Below, piece after piece: positions 11,866-25,105 of a stretch of DNA of 64,000 nt. The notes under the pieces are model-generated. The model had not been told where the DNA came from, made no database searches, and was given only the letters and a program-made list of their open reading frames with translations. The position numbers and the translations under genes are program-made. Origin of the DNA: Batkoa obscura (Eukaryota > Entomophthoromycota > Entomophthoromycetes > Entomophthorales > Batkoaceae). The DNA lies in NCBI GenBank assembly GCA_030770535.1, contig JASVEC010000009.1:744001-808000 (forward strand), in the 5' to 3' direction. The stretch's first letter is position 1; every line of letters starts with the position of its first letter.

Positions 11866-12834
11866 AAGAAAGCCTTTATATTTGGTGGGATCACCACCAG
11901 CTTAAACTACTGCTTGGTACCAAAACCTTATACTAGCTACTAAACACTCTGTAAGTTCAATGGTCACTAGCTCCCACTCCCGCTTCAAGATGGCCTTGAG
12001 CTGTTCAATATTGATTTGAATATCAATTTTTAAGCCCCTTTGGTGCTCAAGATGATATTTAAAAGCCTAACATATGTGCTCAATAGGATCTAAACTTAGA
12101 TTTTGAGCAGGCCAATATTTAAAACTACAAATTTGGTATATGAGGATGTATTTTTGTGTTTAAGAATTTTACTAGCAGTTTTTCCACTTAAATAGCGCTT
12201 AAAAATAGAAAAAATAATGAAACTAAAAAATACCCCTATATCTCCTTCACCACTTAGCATAAGCACCAGTATGGCAGGTAGTACCGTTTTTTTCGAAGAT
12301 AGAGCTTTTTTATGGCTTGGAAGCCAATTTTGATTTTCAAAGATGGAAGGATTGAACTAAAATATTACTATATTCCTCTTGATCCACAGTTCCATCAATT
12401 GTTAAAATTAACCCAAAACTATTAGCCCAAAAACAACCTTAAATCATTACCCCACCAATACTTCCACTTCACTGTTTTCATAGTAATCCTCCCCAAGCAT
12501 TTTGATTACTCTGCCTTTTTCATTATAACCAGTAATAATAAAGCATAATTTATCTGGCCATATAATGCACTGCTATTGCTTTTTTGTTTATTTAATATAG
12601 TCCTGGGCCTAATATTGCTTTTTTTATACAACTCACTTAAGCAAAGCTTATAAGCTGCTTTATATCATTTAAAGCTTACTAATTTCAAACTGTTTATTAA
12701 AGTGTTTTTATAGACTTTTATATTTATATTATAAAATTGAAGATTTAATTAAGTATAAATAATAATGAAGTTTTTTTACCAGCTTTTCCAGATGGTTAGC
12801 ACCTTTGTCTGTGATTTTTTTAAGTGCTTTAATA
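11866..12834 (-). mobile_element. Tc1/mariner transposase relic (DNA transposon)
   Basis: Degenerate IS630/Tc1/mariner DDE transposase read on the minus strand. Recognisable blocks from N to C are KKITDKGANHLEKLVKK (end of the helix-turn-helix domain), IIWPDKLCFIITGYNEKGRV followed by IKMLGEDYYE (around the first catalytic Asp), IDGTVDQEEYSNIL, NGTTCHTGAYAK (second-Asp region), WPAQNLSLDPIEH (the family's WPAQSPDLNPIE block), and the C-terminal LVASIRFWYQAVV with GGDPTKY. In-frame stops and at least two frame changes make it inactive. A 102-bp MITE (12139-12240) is inserted in the catalytic part, and another abuts the N-terminal end at 12835. I could not define its own terminal inverted repeats. 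Confidence 0.85.
12139..12240 (+). mobile_element. TA-flanked MITE, copy 2, nested in the Tc1 relic
   Basis: Full-length member of the 104-bp family, slightly diverged, flanked by TA. It interrupts the transposase relic just before its WPAQN block, so it inserted after, or during decay of, the Tc1 element. Confidence 0.85.
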
Positions 12835-12939
12835 TATGGGGATGTATTTTTTTGTTTAAGAATTTTACTAACAATTTTTCCGCTCAAATAGCGCTTAAAA
12901 AATGGAAAAAATAATGAAACCAAAAAAAACATCCTCATA
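12835..12939 (+). mobile_element. TA-flanked MITE, copy 3
   Basis: Full-length copy with clear terminal inverted repeats (TATGGGGATG ... CATCCTCATA), directly adjoining the N-terminal end of the Tc1 relic and 56 bp from the LTR-like copy at 12996. Confidence 0.85.
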
Positions 12940-12995
12940 TAATAAAAGCAAAAAAGTGCCTATAATATTAATATTAATTTTAATATACTAACAGT

Positions 12996-13493
12996 TGTGA
13001 AATATTGGTTTATCAGCTCTCGGATTGATTATAAGATAATAATCATTGAACTTGTTTACAAAACTAGTTGTAGTCTTGTAATCAATTTAACCGTGAACCA
13101 TGTAGTATAATCAATCCAGAGTTCCTTGTTTTGATTTTCTGTGAGGATTTCCAACTTCATATTGCAAAGAATGATATCTACTCATTTTGATATCCGTACT
13201 TGTTGGAGTATAAAGGAGATTCTTCAACATACTAACTCGAGGCTTTTTTAATTGAATTACTCCCTGATATCGTATTATTAATAAAATCACTAAGTCTTTT
13301 TGACAATATCTTACATAGATTATACAGTAGTATCTCCTATTCTATTTGTTTTACATAATTCGTAGCTTATTACGTATTATTTATATTAAGTTAAGTCTAT
13401 CTTAGTTACATAAACTAAGACCGTTCGACTCACGGCAAGTTAATTAAGCAAGAGTAACTTTTAACTCCGACCACTGAGTATCAACTTTCACAA
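12996..13493 (+). mobile_element. LTR-like repeat (solo LTR), copy 1
   Basis: About 0.5 kb repeat with ends TGTGAAA ... TTTCACA, an internal TATAAAGG-type promoter motif followed by an AATAAA signal, the order expected for U3-R-U5 of a retrotransposon LTR. No internal coding region adjoins it. It is clearly related to 26396, 51442 and 52341. An old fossil copy, shortened relative to the longest copy. Confidence 0.6.
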
Positions 13494-14546
13494 TAGCTTT
13501 ATATTTTATTAAACAACTTTTTTTAATATTTTATGTATTTTTTTAATAAGTTATCACAAACTTTTTTTAACTTTAGCTTTTTATAACTAATATAAAGCAA
13601 ACAAGCTTTAAGTATTGAATTTTATAAAATTTATTAGTTTAAAAAAATATATAGTTTATTAGTTAAATAGAAAAACTATTATCAGATTAACATTAATTTT
13701 CAATTATACTTATAATAATATCAATAAATTATTTATTATGTTTATTATAAAAAAGTAATATTATTAGTTATAGAGTTTTATGTAATTGTATAAAAAACAG
13801 TAGTTTATTAAAAATAGTTTGCTTAAATGTTTATAAAATTTTAATATATAAAAAATATTTATAGAATTAATTTTTAATTATTTAATTAAATCAAACTTGA
13901 TAACTAGCAAATTGACAATTCGATTTAAATGATTAATTAAGAACATAATACTGAATTTTTCTAATTTAATCAAATAAAAAACCAAAACACTATTATTTAA
14001 TAAAATTTGTTTTAGTTTATTTTATATTTATATTTATATTTATATTTATATTTATATTTATATTTATATTTATATTTATATTTATATTTATATTTATATT
14101 TATATTTATATTTATATATTTTATTTTGTTTGCTTTTGCAAGTTTTAACTATTTTTTATATTTACATTAGTTTTAAATTAAGTTATAAAATTATTTAACA
14201 TAATAAAATTTATTTTTTATTGTATTTATTTAAAATAATTACTTTATGTAATATAATATCAATTTTCTTTAAAATATTAAAATACAAAGTGCTTAAGTTT
14301 TTATAAACATTTTTAAAATATTATAACTTTGAAAAAAAAAATACTAATATTGATAATATAGCTTAAAATAAACCTTTCCAGAGTTTTAAAAAAGCTCAGA
14401 TTTATATTTATATTAAAAATTTTATATTTTAATATTTAAGTATATATATTAATTTTTTTTTAAAAATATAAAAAAATAAGTAAAAATTAAATATAAGTAT
14501 ATATTGATTATAATAAAAATTAAGCCAAAGTGTTATTTATTAGAAG
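13494..14546. other. AT-rich non-coding spacer
   Basis: Between two LTR-like copies. It contains only homopolymer-rich sequence and the hexanucleotide satellite; no gene is visible. Confidence 0.6.
14020..14118. repeat. (TATATT)n hexanucleotide satellite
   Basis: About sixteen near-perfect tandem copies of a 6-bp unit, the longest satellite tract of the window. Confidence 0.9.
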
Positions 14547-15031
14547 TGTGAGATATTGCTTTATCAGCTCTATAATTAATTATGATTCATGTAGTACAAT
14601 TAATTCAGAGTTCTTTATTTTAATTTACTGTAAGAATTTTTACTATTTAATTATAAAAAACATCATCTTTTTATATTGATGTTTATATTTAACAATTACA
14701 ATAATAGATTATAACTCTTATTATGTCTCATATATAGTCACCCAATTGAAATATAAAATAAAGTTTTCAATATAATAACTGAGGGCTTTTTAGTTAAATT
14801 GTTTCATGATATTATACTCTTAATAAAGCTACTAAGTCTTATAGCATTTTATATAAATTTTATAGTAGTATCTTCTATTTTTATTCGTTTTATATAGTTT
14901 ATTGCTTATTATGTGCTATTTTTATAAATTTAAACCTATCTTAGTTATATAAACTAAGACCTTTTAACTTATAGCCAGTTAATTAAGCAAGAACTGCTCT
15001 TAACTCCAACCACTAAGTACCAACTTTCACA
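14547..15031 (+). mobile_element. LTR-like repeat (solo LTR), copy 2, older subfamily
   Basis: Same ends (TGTGAGA ... TTTCACA) and internal order as copy 1 but with many more A/T substitutions; it groups with the copy at 27784 and appears to be of an older wave. A fossil without coding region. Confidence 0.55.
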
Positions 15032-15045
15032 AAACTTATTTATAA

Positions 15046-15150
15046 TATGAGGATGTTTTTTTTGGTTTCATTATTTTTTCCATTTTTTAAGCGTTATTTG
15101 AGCGGAAAGATTATTAGTAAATTTCTTAAACAAAAAAATACATCCCCATA
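15046..15150 (-). mobile_element. TA-flanked MITE, copy 4
   Basis: Full-length, opposite orientation to copy 1 (TATGAGGATG on the GGTTTCATTA side, CATCCCCATA at the other). It lies 14 bp beyond the end of the LTR-like copy. Confidence 0.85.
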
Positions 15151-16212
15151 TATAATTAAATTAAAGTAGTATATACAACTTTATAAAAGCAAGTATTTAT
15201 ATTTTAAAAGTTTAATAAAGCTTTAATTTGATAATGTGATATTATAAAAAACACTTTGAAGTATATATTGATGTTTTTTTAAATAAACATTATTATTGAA
15301 ACATTTAAATATTAATTTTTTTTAGACTTTTTATTAAAAGTTAATAATATTGCTTTTTTATGGTGCTATTAATACGAAACTTAAAAACAATAAACCATAA
15401 GTTTTTTTGAATTATTTTTATAAGTTTTATAGCTACTTTTGCTTTTTTTTCCAAATTATGTTATCTTGAAAATGCCTATATATACCATACACAAAAACTT
15501 ATAACAAACATTTTGAATTAACTCAATTGTCAGATATTTGTTATTATTAAAAAAGTTTATTTTTATGCCTGTATATGTTTTTTTAGCTATCAATTTTTCT
15601 TTATTCCCTTTTTATTAAAATGTTTACCCCTATTACTTTTTAAAATTTAATGTTATAAAATTTAATAAATAAAAATATATAACCAAGTATACTTTTTTAA
15701 AATATAATTAAAACCTACCCTCTTTGAGCTACATCTTCTTTGAATAAAGTATTACATGGCCCAGTGATTTTGATTTTGCGGGACCTTGCCTTTCCCGGAG
15801 CAGGCGTAGGAGACAAACCTTACTATCTTAATCTCATCTACCTACCCTAATTTGCTTCCATTTTCATGAATAAATCACTTGAAGACTTCAGCCCTTTCAA
15901 GAAATTAAATATATATGATTAAAATTGCTAGCTAATAAACAATTCTTGAAAAGAGCCTTTCGTTTAAAAATGTTTGTTTTTATAATATACAATTAACTAA
16001 TTTTTTTATTTCTTAGATAAAAAGTAACAATAATAAAAGGACAAAGTTAGGTGTCACTTACAAGATGATCATATAGAGATTATCATTAATAAAATCATGC
16101 TAGATTGAGTTTGCGCCATTATATTTACAAGTGATTACAAAGAATTTTAACCATGTTTCTATTTTCTAGTACAATACTAACTATAGCTTTTCTAGCACAA
16201 GTAGCTATTTTA
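15151..16212. other. Non-coding spacer with a small GC-richer patch
   Basis: About 1 kb of AT-rich sequence downstream of the chitinase stop. At about 15755-15830 there is a short patch with clearly more G and C (TTGCGGGACCTTGCC, TTTCCCGGAGCAGG). I cannot assign it to a gene or RNA. Confidence 0.45.
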
Positions 16213-17787
16213 CTAATAATGGTTGTTTCTTTTTCTGGCGTAAGGATTCTGTCCAATTGAAGAAGCTACATAAATAGGAGGAGTAGCAATAGTAGTAGCT
16301 ATCGCGGGTGTAGGGTTAGTGGTAGGTATAGGAGCTGGGGTATTTCCTTGCATATTAGCATTATTATTATGCCCTTCATTGTTATAAGGTCCCCATGTAG
16401 TTAAGTAAGCTCCATAACTAAGGGTAGTAGTTGGAGTAACAGTAGTTAAGGGAGGTATGGTATTAGTTAAGGGAGGTATGGTATTAGTTAAGGGAGACAC
16501 AGTAGTAGTCAATAGAGGTGTAGTAGTAATGGATGTAGAGGTTGGGATAATTTCTTCATTTTTGTAAGGACTCCAGCCAGTTGAGTAAGCTCCATAAGCA
16601 AGTGCTGTGTTAGTAACAGTAGTAGTTATTACCGGGTTGCTGCTACTAGTCATTATAGGGTTAGCACTAGTTGTATACATGTAGCTTAGGGTATTTCCTC
16701 CATAGCTACTGTAAGGATTTCCATTTATTGAATAAGTTTCAGGAGCTGGAGCAATATTAGTAGCATTGGGATTTGGTAAAGGGTTATAGTCGGCAGTAGG
16801 TATAGGAGCTGACATAATTCCTCCATCGCCTCCTTGAGCTAAGAAATTAGCTGCACTTTGTCCAAAATTTCCATTATTATAAACTTGAGAAGCATCCCAA
16901 AGCATTAAACCCCCAAAGTTTCGAAATTGCGAACGTACTTGTGTTAATTTTGAAGAAATAGCACTAGCATCAATATAGCCACTACCAGCACCAGCTTGAG
17001 CACCCGGTAATCCTACATATAACTTTATATTTTTATTGACTGCGGTAGTTTTTACCCACTTGTCCCAATCACCATAGTTGAATTGGCCACTTAAGCCACA
17101 ATAATTATTATAAAACTGAATAAATACCATATCAAACCATGCACTATTTAAAGCAGGGCCAAGGTACTTATCTGGAAATGGGCATTGTGGAGCACCAGCA
17201 ATATAATACTTTTTAGAGGGATCACTTGAATATAATATACGTAACTCGCTAATAAATGCAGCATATCCGGTCGGAGATCCAACTTCAATATCCAAATCTA
17301 TACCGTCTAACACTGCATCACCAAATGGTCTGTTTGTAGCTTTTCCTTTAAATAATAAATCCCAAATTTGATGAGCAAAGCTTTTACCATCAGTATCACT
17401 TGCGAAACCGTAAGCTCCTTCAGCTCCACCTAACGACATCAAAATGGCTATACCTTTCGATTGACAATATTTAATATCAGCACCAACATCAGGACAATTC
17501 AATAATTTAGAACCTGGGAATGTAGTCCCACATGCACTACTAAGTGTAATCAGAGGCGAGTTTTTGCCATCAAAAATATGCATAAATGATATATTAATAA
17601 GTGATACTCCAGGCTGGTCACAGTAGTACTTTAATGGTTTTTGGGCATTTGGGTTATTTCCATGCTTTACACCATATGAATTTTGTCCCCAATAAAGTAC
17701 TAAATTATTGTTGCTATTAACATTGAACGTAATAATTGAAGAGCTAAAAAGAAGTAATATTGAAGCCAATAGCTTAGTCACATCCAT
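16213..17787 (-). CDS. Secreted class III (GH18) chitinase with Ser/Thr-rich tail
   Basis: Intronless 524-aa secreted endochitinase that hydrolyses beta-1,4-GlcNAc linkages in chitin. A hydrophobic signal sequence spans residues 1 to about 23. The GH18 barrel begins LVLYWGQNSYG (29-39), carries the substrate-site strand ILMSLGGAEG (115-124) and the catalytic DGIDLDIE (161-168, proton donor E168), and ends near residue 310 with GLMLWDASQVYNNG. After it comes a low-complexity tail rich in Thr, Pro, Asn and Ser. It repeats a tyrosine motif (YGAYSTGWSPYKNE, YGAYLTTWGPYNNE, and a weaker GQNPYARKRNN at the very end) and contains tandem PPLTNTI units. Such tails usually act as glycosylated wall linkers; I see no known chitin-binding module or clear GPI signal. 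It stands alone between repeat-rich spacers. Confidence 0.95.
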   Translation of the reverse strand: MDVTKLLASILLLFSSSIITFNVNSNNNLVLYWGQNSYGVKHGNNPNAQKPLKYYCDQPGVSLINISFMHIFDGKNSPLITLSSACGTTFPGSKLLNCPDVGADIKYCQSKGIAILMSLGGAEGAYGFASDTDGKSFAHQIWDLLFKGKATNRPFGDAVLDGIDLDIEVGSPTGYAAFISELRILYSSDPSKKYYIAGAPQCPFPDKYLGPALNSAWFDMVFIQFYNNYCGLSGQFNYGDWDKWVKTTAVNKNIKLYVGLPGAQAGAGSGYIDASAISSKLTQVRSQFRNFGGLMLWDASQVYNNGNFGQSAANFLAQGGDGGIMSAPIPTADYNPLPNPNATNIAPAPETYSINGNPYSSYGGNTLSYMYTTSANPIMTSSSNPVITTTVTNTALAYGAYSTGWSPYKNEEIIPTSTSITTTPLLTTTVSPLTNTIPPLTNTIPPLTTVTPTTTLSYGAYLTTWGPYNNEGHNNNANMQGNTPAPIPTTNPTPAIATTIATPPIYVASSIGQNPYARKRNNHY

Positions 17788-19826
17788 TTTTAATAAAAAT
17801 ATTATTGTGGATTTAAAGGATTCTTCCCCTTTAAATACATTTTTTGATATTTATGAAAGCCGGTTTTGTAAATGATTTTTAGTTTGGGGCTTATCAATTT
17901 TAATCACACTGAACCTTGGCGCTAAAAAGAGATTTATTAAGGAAAAGAAATATTCATGCCTAAGTTAATCAGCAATCTTAGTTATAAATCACCTTAGAGC
18001 AGAAAACTTTGCCTTCAAGGATTGTTTAGCTTACGTGTAAAATAGGTTATTTTTGTACTTAGGCTTTATTAAAATAAAAACTGTCGGTGTGGATTTCATG
18101 TATAAAATTTATGTGCAGTATTTTTTTATTTTTTTTAAATTTCAAAATTAAGCAAAAACAACTTACCAAAAATATTATTCACATAAAATCTCACATTAAT
18201 TAAATATAGTATATATAGATTGCTTAAAACGATGGGATATATATCATCTTACTAGTAACATATAATCATAGAGACTAAGCTAAATACTAATCGTTCAAAT
18301 GATAGCTCATAAATGTAAAACAGTAGTTATTTCCCTCCATTACCATTGATAGTAGATAAAAGTGTACTAAAAAAATCACAGGCTTTTTTAGTTCCGAATT
18401 ATTTTAAAAAGGGTGTCCTTTCACAAGACATTTCACAGTTTTATCAAACGAATGCTGCATCGTTTTATGAATGGGCTAATCTAAATCCAAGGTTCAACTA
18501 TTTCCCGATTTCAGTTTACTATGAAACATAAATTGACTATAAAGACCAAGATGATAAAAGGATATTTTTTCTGTTGAAAAAAGTTGTTTAAATTTTAATC
18601 TGACTTTTAAACAAATTCAAGTAGTTTTAACTCGGTTTTGTTTTAAATGATAGAGTTTCAAGTAAATAATCTATTTAAATTCTGATTTTTAGAATAAAAG
18701 CTTATTTGATATTAATTTCTCATAAACGTTTATTACTACAAAATTTAAGAAGTGCATAAATAATAAGCCTAAAATATACAGACCTTCTAGATATTTGACA
18801 AGTCTAGGCCACAATATAATATGATACAAGTTATATGATTTATATTTTATAACTATGTATTGTATTATATGTGTTTGATATTAATAAAAACTCAAAAATT
18901 CTTGCTTTATCCTTTAATCTGGGATTCTCGAAGTATTATCTTATCTAGAGTTTTCAAGCTGTTTTGATGAAGAAGCAGTAAATTCGAAAAGTGGTTAGAA
19001 AATATATAATTTATTCTTTAAAGTTTAAAGGTTTTACTATAAAATTTTAAATACAAGGCTCAAAAACATATAATATAGTTAATGATAGTATCTTTGCTAT
19101 TGAAGTTGAATCTGTTGAAATTTCTAATAACTTATTCGCTTAGATAGATGTAAACTTCACACCACTTACACTACAATAAAACTTAATGAGTTTTATTTAA
19201 ATTTTAGTTCAATAATTGGTTTAGTAATTACTTTAAATAAATACAAAAGATGCATACTGGTCATGAGTTAATGGGAATATAATAACTATAATATTAATAT
19301 CCCGAGTTAACAAGAGTCACGTTGAAGAATAGCTGTCAAAGTCATAAAATGGTTTTTTTTTATTTGAAAACTTTTGGAACTTTAAAAACCTATTTATAAA
19401 AATAGCTAAATAAATTCGATATCAAAATAATAGCTTATACAATTCGCATAATGTTAAATTTACTCTAGTAAACTATCCAACTATAAAATCAGATAATTTT
19501 TTATTTAATTTCGTTACTTTTATATATTAAATAACTTCAATAATATAAATAATAATAATATATAACTTATAGAATTCTATAAAATTGAGGAACTATCATA
19601 ATACTTAGAATGACTCATTTATTCTTAATACTTCAGATAAAAATATATAAGTAACAAAAAAATGCTTTAATTTACAAGAAAATCTGGATTTCATAACCAC
19701 TCAGGGTCTCTCTACTAATCTAATTATTCTTAACCTCGAGATTTAATTGGCTACTCTCTTGAATTGCTAAAAAAAAATACTCAAATTCTCATTTTATCTA
19801 AAAATTACCATTTTGACTTATTGATC
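17788..19826. other. 2-kb intergenic region, no gene assigned
   Basis: Head-to-head spacer between the chitinase and the transporter. A TATA-like TATTTAAAG lies about 45 bp upstream of the chitinase ATG. One 61-codon frame at 18346-18531 has fairly ordinary composition but no recognisable match, so it is not called. No copy of the window's MITE or LTR families is present. Confidence 0.5.
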
Positions 19827-21248
19827 ATGGATAAAGCTAAAATGGATTCAATGGAGATAGGTTCTCCAGAAGTAGGATCAATGAATAGTCATGGAAGCGG
19901 TACCAGCGTACTTGGAACTTATTATAATATTGTGTGCGTAACAGCTGGTATTGGTATTTTGGGTCTCCCATCAGCCGTTGCTGCTGGTGGTTGGGTATCC
20001 ATTGTTTTTATCTTTTTAGCAGGTTTAATATCTACTTATACCGGAACTCTTGTTATTAAATGCTTGTACTGTAGAAGGTAAGATTTTATAGATACTATTA
20101 TTTGTTATATTAACAAGTTTGATAGTGACTATAAACTTGAAACATATTCTCAAATAGGTAGAGAAGCATTTGGTTGGCCTGGAAAGCTCATAGTTCAAAT
20201 ATGTCACTATACTATCATTCTTGGATCTGGATGTTTATGTATTATGTTAACTGGTATCAATGCTGAGTCTATTGCAGCAGCTAATGGTGTAGATATTGGT
20301 TTAAAACTATGGTATATTATCAGTTAAAAAAGTTGTATTTTTATATTAACTTTTATTTAGGATCCTTGTTGCCGGAGTAGTTGTAGCTATACCTTATTGT
20401 ATTTTGAGGAAAATGAAAGAGTTTGTATGGATGGCTATCTTTGGTTTCGCAACCACTCTTGTGGTTTTAATTATTGTCATGGTACAGTCCGTTATTGATG
20501 TTACAAAGTTACCTGTTGCCCCTAACAGAGATCCCGTTGTATGGAGTGGAATACCGCTAGCCTTAACTACTTTCTCTATATCTTATGCTGGTAATGTAGT
20601 ATATCCACATCTCGAAGGTTCTATGCAAAACCCTAAAAAATGGCCTGTTGCTCTTGCTGCTGGTTTAGGCACTGTAACTATCTTTTATTTATGTATGGCT
20701 GTATTTGGTTATTATGCCTATGGAACTGGATCTCAATCTCCAATCTTTGGAAACTTACCTGACAGTATGTATTTTTTTTATAAAATAATTTTATTCAGCT
20801 AACTTTCTTTTTAGACGCAGCTAACTTAAGTGCTAAAATTTTAATCATTATCCATGTTTTAATGGCCGCTCCTATCATCCTATGCTCATTTGGTCTTGAA
20901 CTTGAAGAAATTCTCAGTATTACACCAGAGCGTATGGGTCCAGTAAAAGCCTTAGTTTTAAGGGTTTCTACTCGATTGATTACCATTGTATGTTTAGTAT
21001 TGATCTCCATGTATGTTCCCTTCTTCCAAGATTTTATGTCAATCATCGGTGCTATCTTCAACTGTTTGATTGTTTTCCTTATCCCAATTGCATGTAACTT
21101 TAAATTATTTGGTATTAGGAATCGTCCTATTTGGGAATATGTTATTGCAGCTATTACTATCATCATTGGTATCGTTTGTTTAATCCTTGGTGCTATTGAT
21201 TCTGTTAAATCTTTGATAAGGTCTTTCCAACTCGCATATCAAAACTAA
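19827..21248 (+). CDS. Amino-acid transporter, AVT/SLC36-38 (AAAP) family
   Basis: Polytopic amino-acid transporter of the AAAP family (yeast Avt-like), likely vacuolar or plasma-membrane. Exons: 19827-20077, 20126-20311, 20361-20764 and 20815-21248. The first membrane segment has the family motif YYNIVCVTAGIGILGLPSAV. Exon 2 gives YSQIGREAFGWPGKL, then a segment ending in NAESIAAANG. Exon 3 carries SISYAGNVVYPHLEGSMQNP, matching the F-x-f-x-GH-x-v-x-p-x-i-x-x-x-M block around TM6. Exon 4 has the last segments and a short tail. The ATG at 19827 (MDKAKMDSMEIGSPEVG) gives the acidic cytosolic N-terminus usual for the family; an in-frame upstream ATG (19764) is less plausible. Substrate cannot be predicted. 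Confidence 0.88.
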
Positions 21249-21560
21249 TTTTGATAATTAGACAAAAATTAATTTTAATTCACTTAATAATAGACATTTA
21301 ATAAATATTAGTTTAATATTTAGCTTATTTTTTAACTACTACTACTAAAAATGCAAAAACATGTTTGTTTCTTAGTGATAATAGAGGTTTATATAAAAAA
21401 GCACTATATAAGTTAAGATTACATGAAAGTATCGACTATTTTATCATGGTTTCAATATGAGCAAAGTGATTAATAAAAGAACTACTGTTCAATATTCAAT
21501 ATTCTATAAAAACTCTCTTTTATTTCTCAAACCTATCTAATATCTTCTATTGAATAAATT
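21249..21560. other. Convergent 3' spacer
   Basis: About 310 bp between the transporter stop and the TRM5 stop; AT-rich, with no feature beyond the two genes' presumed 3' ends. Confidence 0.5.
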
Positions 21561-23414
21561 TTAAACTTTAACTTTTTTTACAGGATTTTCATGCCCTTCA
21601 TCTACTAAATTTGATTCCTCTACTTTGCCTTCATTAACAAGTTCTGCTTTTGGTGTACTAAAAATATATTAAAATCATTGTAATAGATAATTTTAAAGAT
21701 TATACCAGAGATCGTCTAGAGTTAAATTTATGGATAAACAATACATATCCTTGTTTGGTGCAACTTTTCTAACATGATGAAGTTTTACTTCATCCTTTGA
21801 AATAATTCTCCCTAAGGCGTTTGATGCTCTATTCAAAAGATCTGAAAGTGGATCATCAAGGGATTTAGAAAAGCAATGTACATGTGCTATAGGTAAATTA
21901 GCTAATCGTTTTCCTTGCTCCGTAGTAAATATACCCCTAAACCCATCTTTAAAAATTAACTAAAATCAAGCTTAATTTTAAAAAACGATACCTATAAACT
22001 CTATTGCGGTTGCTGGTAAATTCATTACTGCGTGATCGAATATTTTAATCTTTTCCTCACTACTTGATTTACTTTCATGTTTTTGATAAAGTAACTGAAA
22101 TGCTTTTTTAATAAAATCGCGACCATCTAAGTTGAATGGGAATATATTCTCGTCTATTTTTAACTTATTATGTTTGATATTTTTTACAAGGTATTCGTAG
22201 GATACAGGGTTAAGATCGTTACAGTAAACTACCTGCCCTTTTTTGCAAGCGGGTATCGCAAAAGGTCCAATTCCTGCCATTACATCACCTTTAATTGAGA
22301 TTAACATTATTGTATTTTAATTGATTTAAAAGCTTACAAATAATATCCCCTTCTTTAAATTGACTTATAATTCTCTCATGTTCTGTTTGTAATCTTGGAT
22401 TCCAATATACTTTGGAGAAATCTAGTTCGAATTTACACTCACATTCTTTCTAAGAATAAATAATTAGTTTAACTATTAATAACAACGACTTAATATTTTA
22501 ACGTAAAGCGTGTGAAAACGCTTCGCGTAAAATTTAAATAAAAAACCCTTACCACCAAGGTTTCATAATTTGGTTCGCCAGCAAGAAGCTCTAATTGAAA
22601 ATTACGGAACTGGGCATCAATTATATCCGTTTTGTTAATTACTGTACGAATATTTGGATTTTTCTATTTAGAAATACTTAAAAAACATTTAACAAAGTAA
22701 TTAAACTAGATTTACTTCAAGGATTACTTGACCTAAGAGCTTTTTATATGGATAAAACCCTTCTCTCAAATTAAAATGTGCTATAAAAAGAGTAATGAAT
22801 AAACGTTCAATGATACTTTCTAGCTAATATGTAATTTAACGTAAATTACCTATGTGTCCAATAGTTGAAAATGAACTAGGAACTTGTAAATCATCCGGTA
22901 AAATTGAACGAAGTACACTTTCTAGTTCTAAATTAGACCAGGGGTTTACAAATATTGTCAAAGGTTACCTGCATTCCAATGTTCATATGTAAATTCGACT
23001 TCTTTTTCACATGATTCAATACCATGCTCTTTAATTAGACTTTGTGTTTTTTCGCTAAGACATTGCAAATCTAATTTATTTAAATAAATTTAAAAAAACC
23101 AAGTGGACTATTTACCATTTAAACCAGTGCCAATTTTAAATAAGATAAGTTTATTGGGTTTATCTTGAGGTAAATCAAGCACATTCCGAAATCTTGGTTG
23201 GTTAAATAGATCTCTTAAACTGTTAGAAAAAAAGTAAAAATAGAACTAAATCAACTTACTTGGCAGCTTCTTTTAAAAATATATTAATAGTTCTTGGTGG
23301 AATTTTAACGGCTAATACTTTTATTACCTTTTTAAAAGCATCTTTGTTTAAAATTTTCATTCCTTTATTGTTTGGTGGAAGTACTTCGATTTCTGGCTCT
23401 TTCTTTCTAGACAT
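21561..23414 (-). CDS. TRM5: tRNA (guanine-37-N1)-methyltransferase Trm5
   Basis: SAM-dependent enzyme that makes m1G37 (and yW precursors) in tRNA, preventing frameshifting. The ATG is at 23414 ([19 protein letters not shown]) and the stop at 21563-21561; the gene is split by many short introns. The catalytic exon around 21978-22307 reads [20 protein letters not shown], then [28 protein letters not shown] and [14 protein letters not shown], which are Trm5 signature blocks (SAM site, NDLNP, and the MNLP motif). The C-terminus is short and Lys-rich (PVKKVKV). One intron holds a small hairpin (22506-22523). I did not resolve every exon border. Localisation to nucleus and mitochondria is known for the family but cannot be read here. 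Confidence 0.88.
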
Positions 23415-23730
23415 TACAAAATTAAAAAGTGATTTTTGATATTTATTTTTTCGAGCTCTAACTAAAAGTTGCTGTATTATTTAATAGTTTAATATTTATT
23501 AGCAGTAGAATGCTATGTTTTAATAAATATTTTAATATCTTAAAATATAAAATATAAAACAAAAATACATCAAAATAGATGTTGACATCTAATAGAATAA
23601 ATTTAATTTATAAACTTTTATTCAACAAAATTTAATAGTTTTAATTTATTAAAACAATCTAACTATAATTTATTTATATACCGACTTAACAATGCCACAT
23701 TAAAAGAAATTATACTTTCTAACGAAAAAA
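23415..23730. other. Spacer between TDH and TRM5
   Basis: 316 bp of AT-rich sequence holding the TRM5 promoter region and the 3' side of TDH; no other feature seen. Confidence 0.5.

Positions 23731-25105
<1,375 letters not shown>

Noticed and set aside
12729-12938. 69-codon minus-strand frame
   Set aside because: Composite of a MITE and the Tc1 relic; not a gene.
14020-14118. Hexanucleotide array as CRISPR-like or telomeric
   Set aside because: Simple contiguous satellite without spacers and not of telomere type.
18346-18531. 61-codon open frame between chitinase and transporter
   Set aside because: Ordinary-looking composition but no recognisable motif, no splice partners and no flanking coding blocks; not enough to call a gene.
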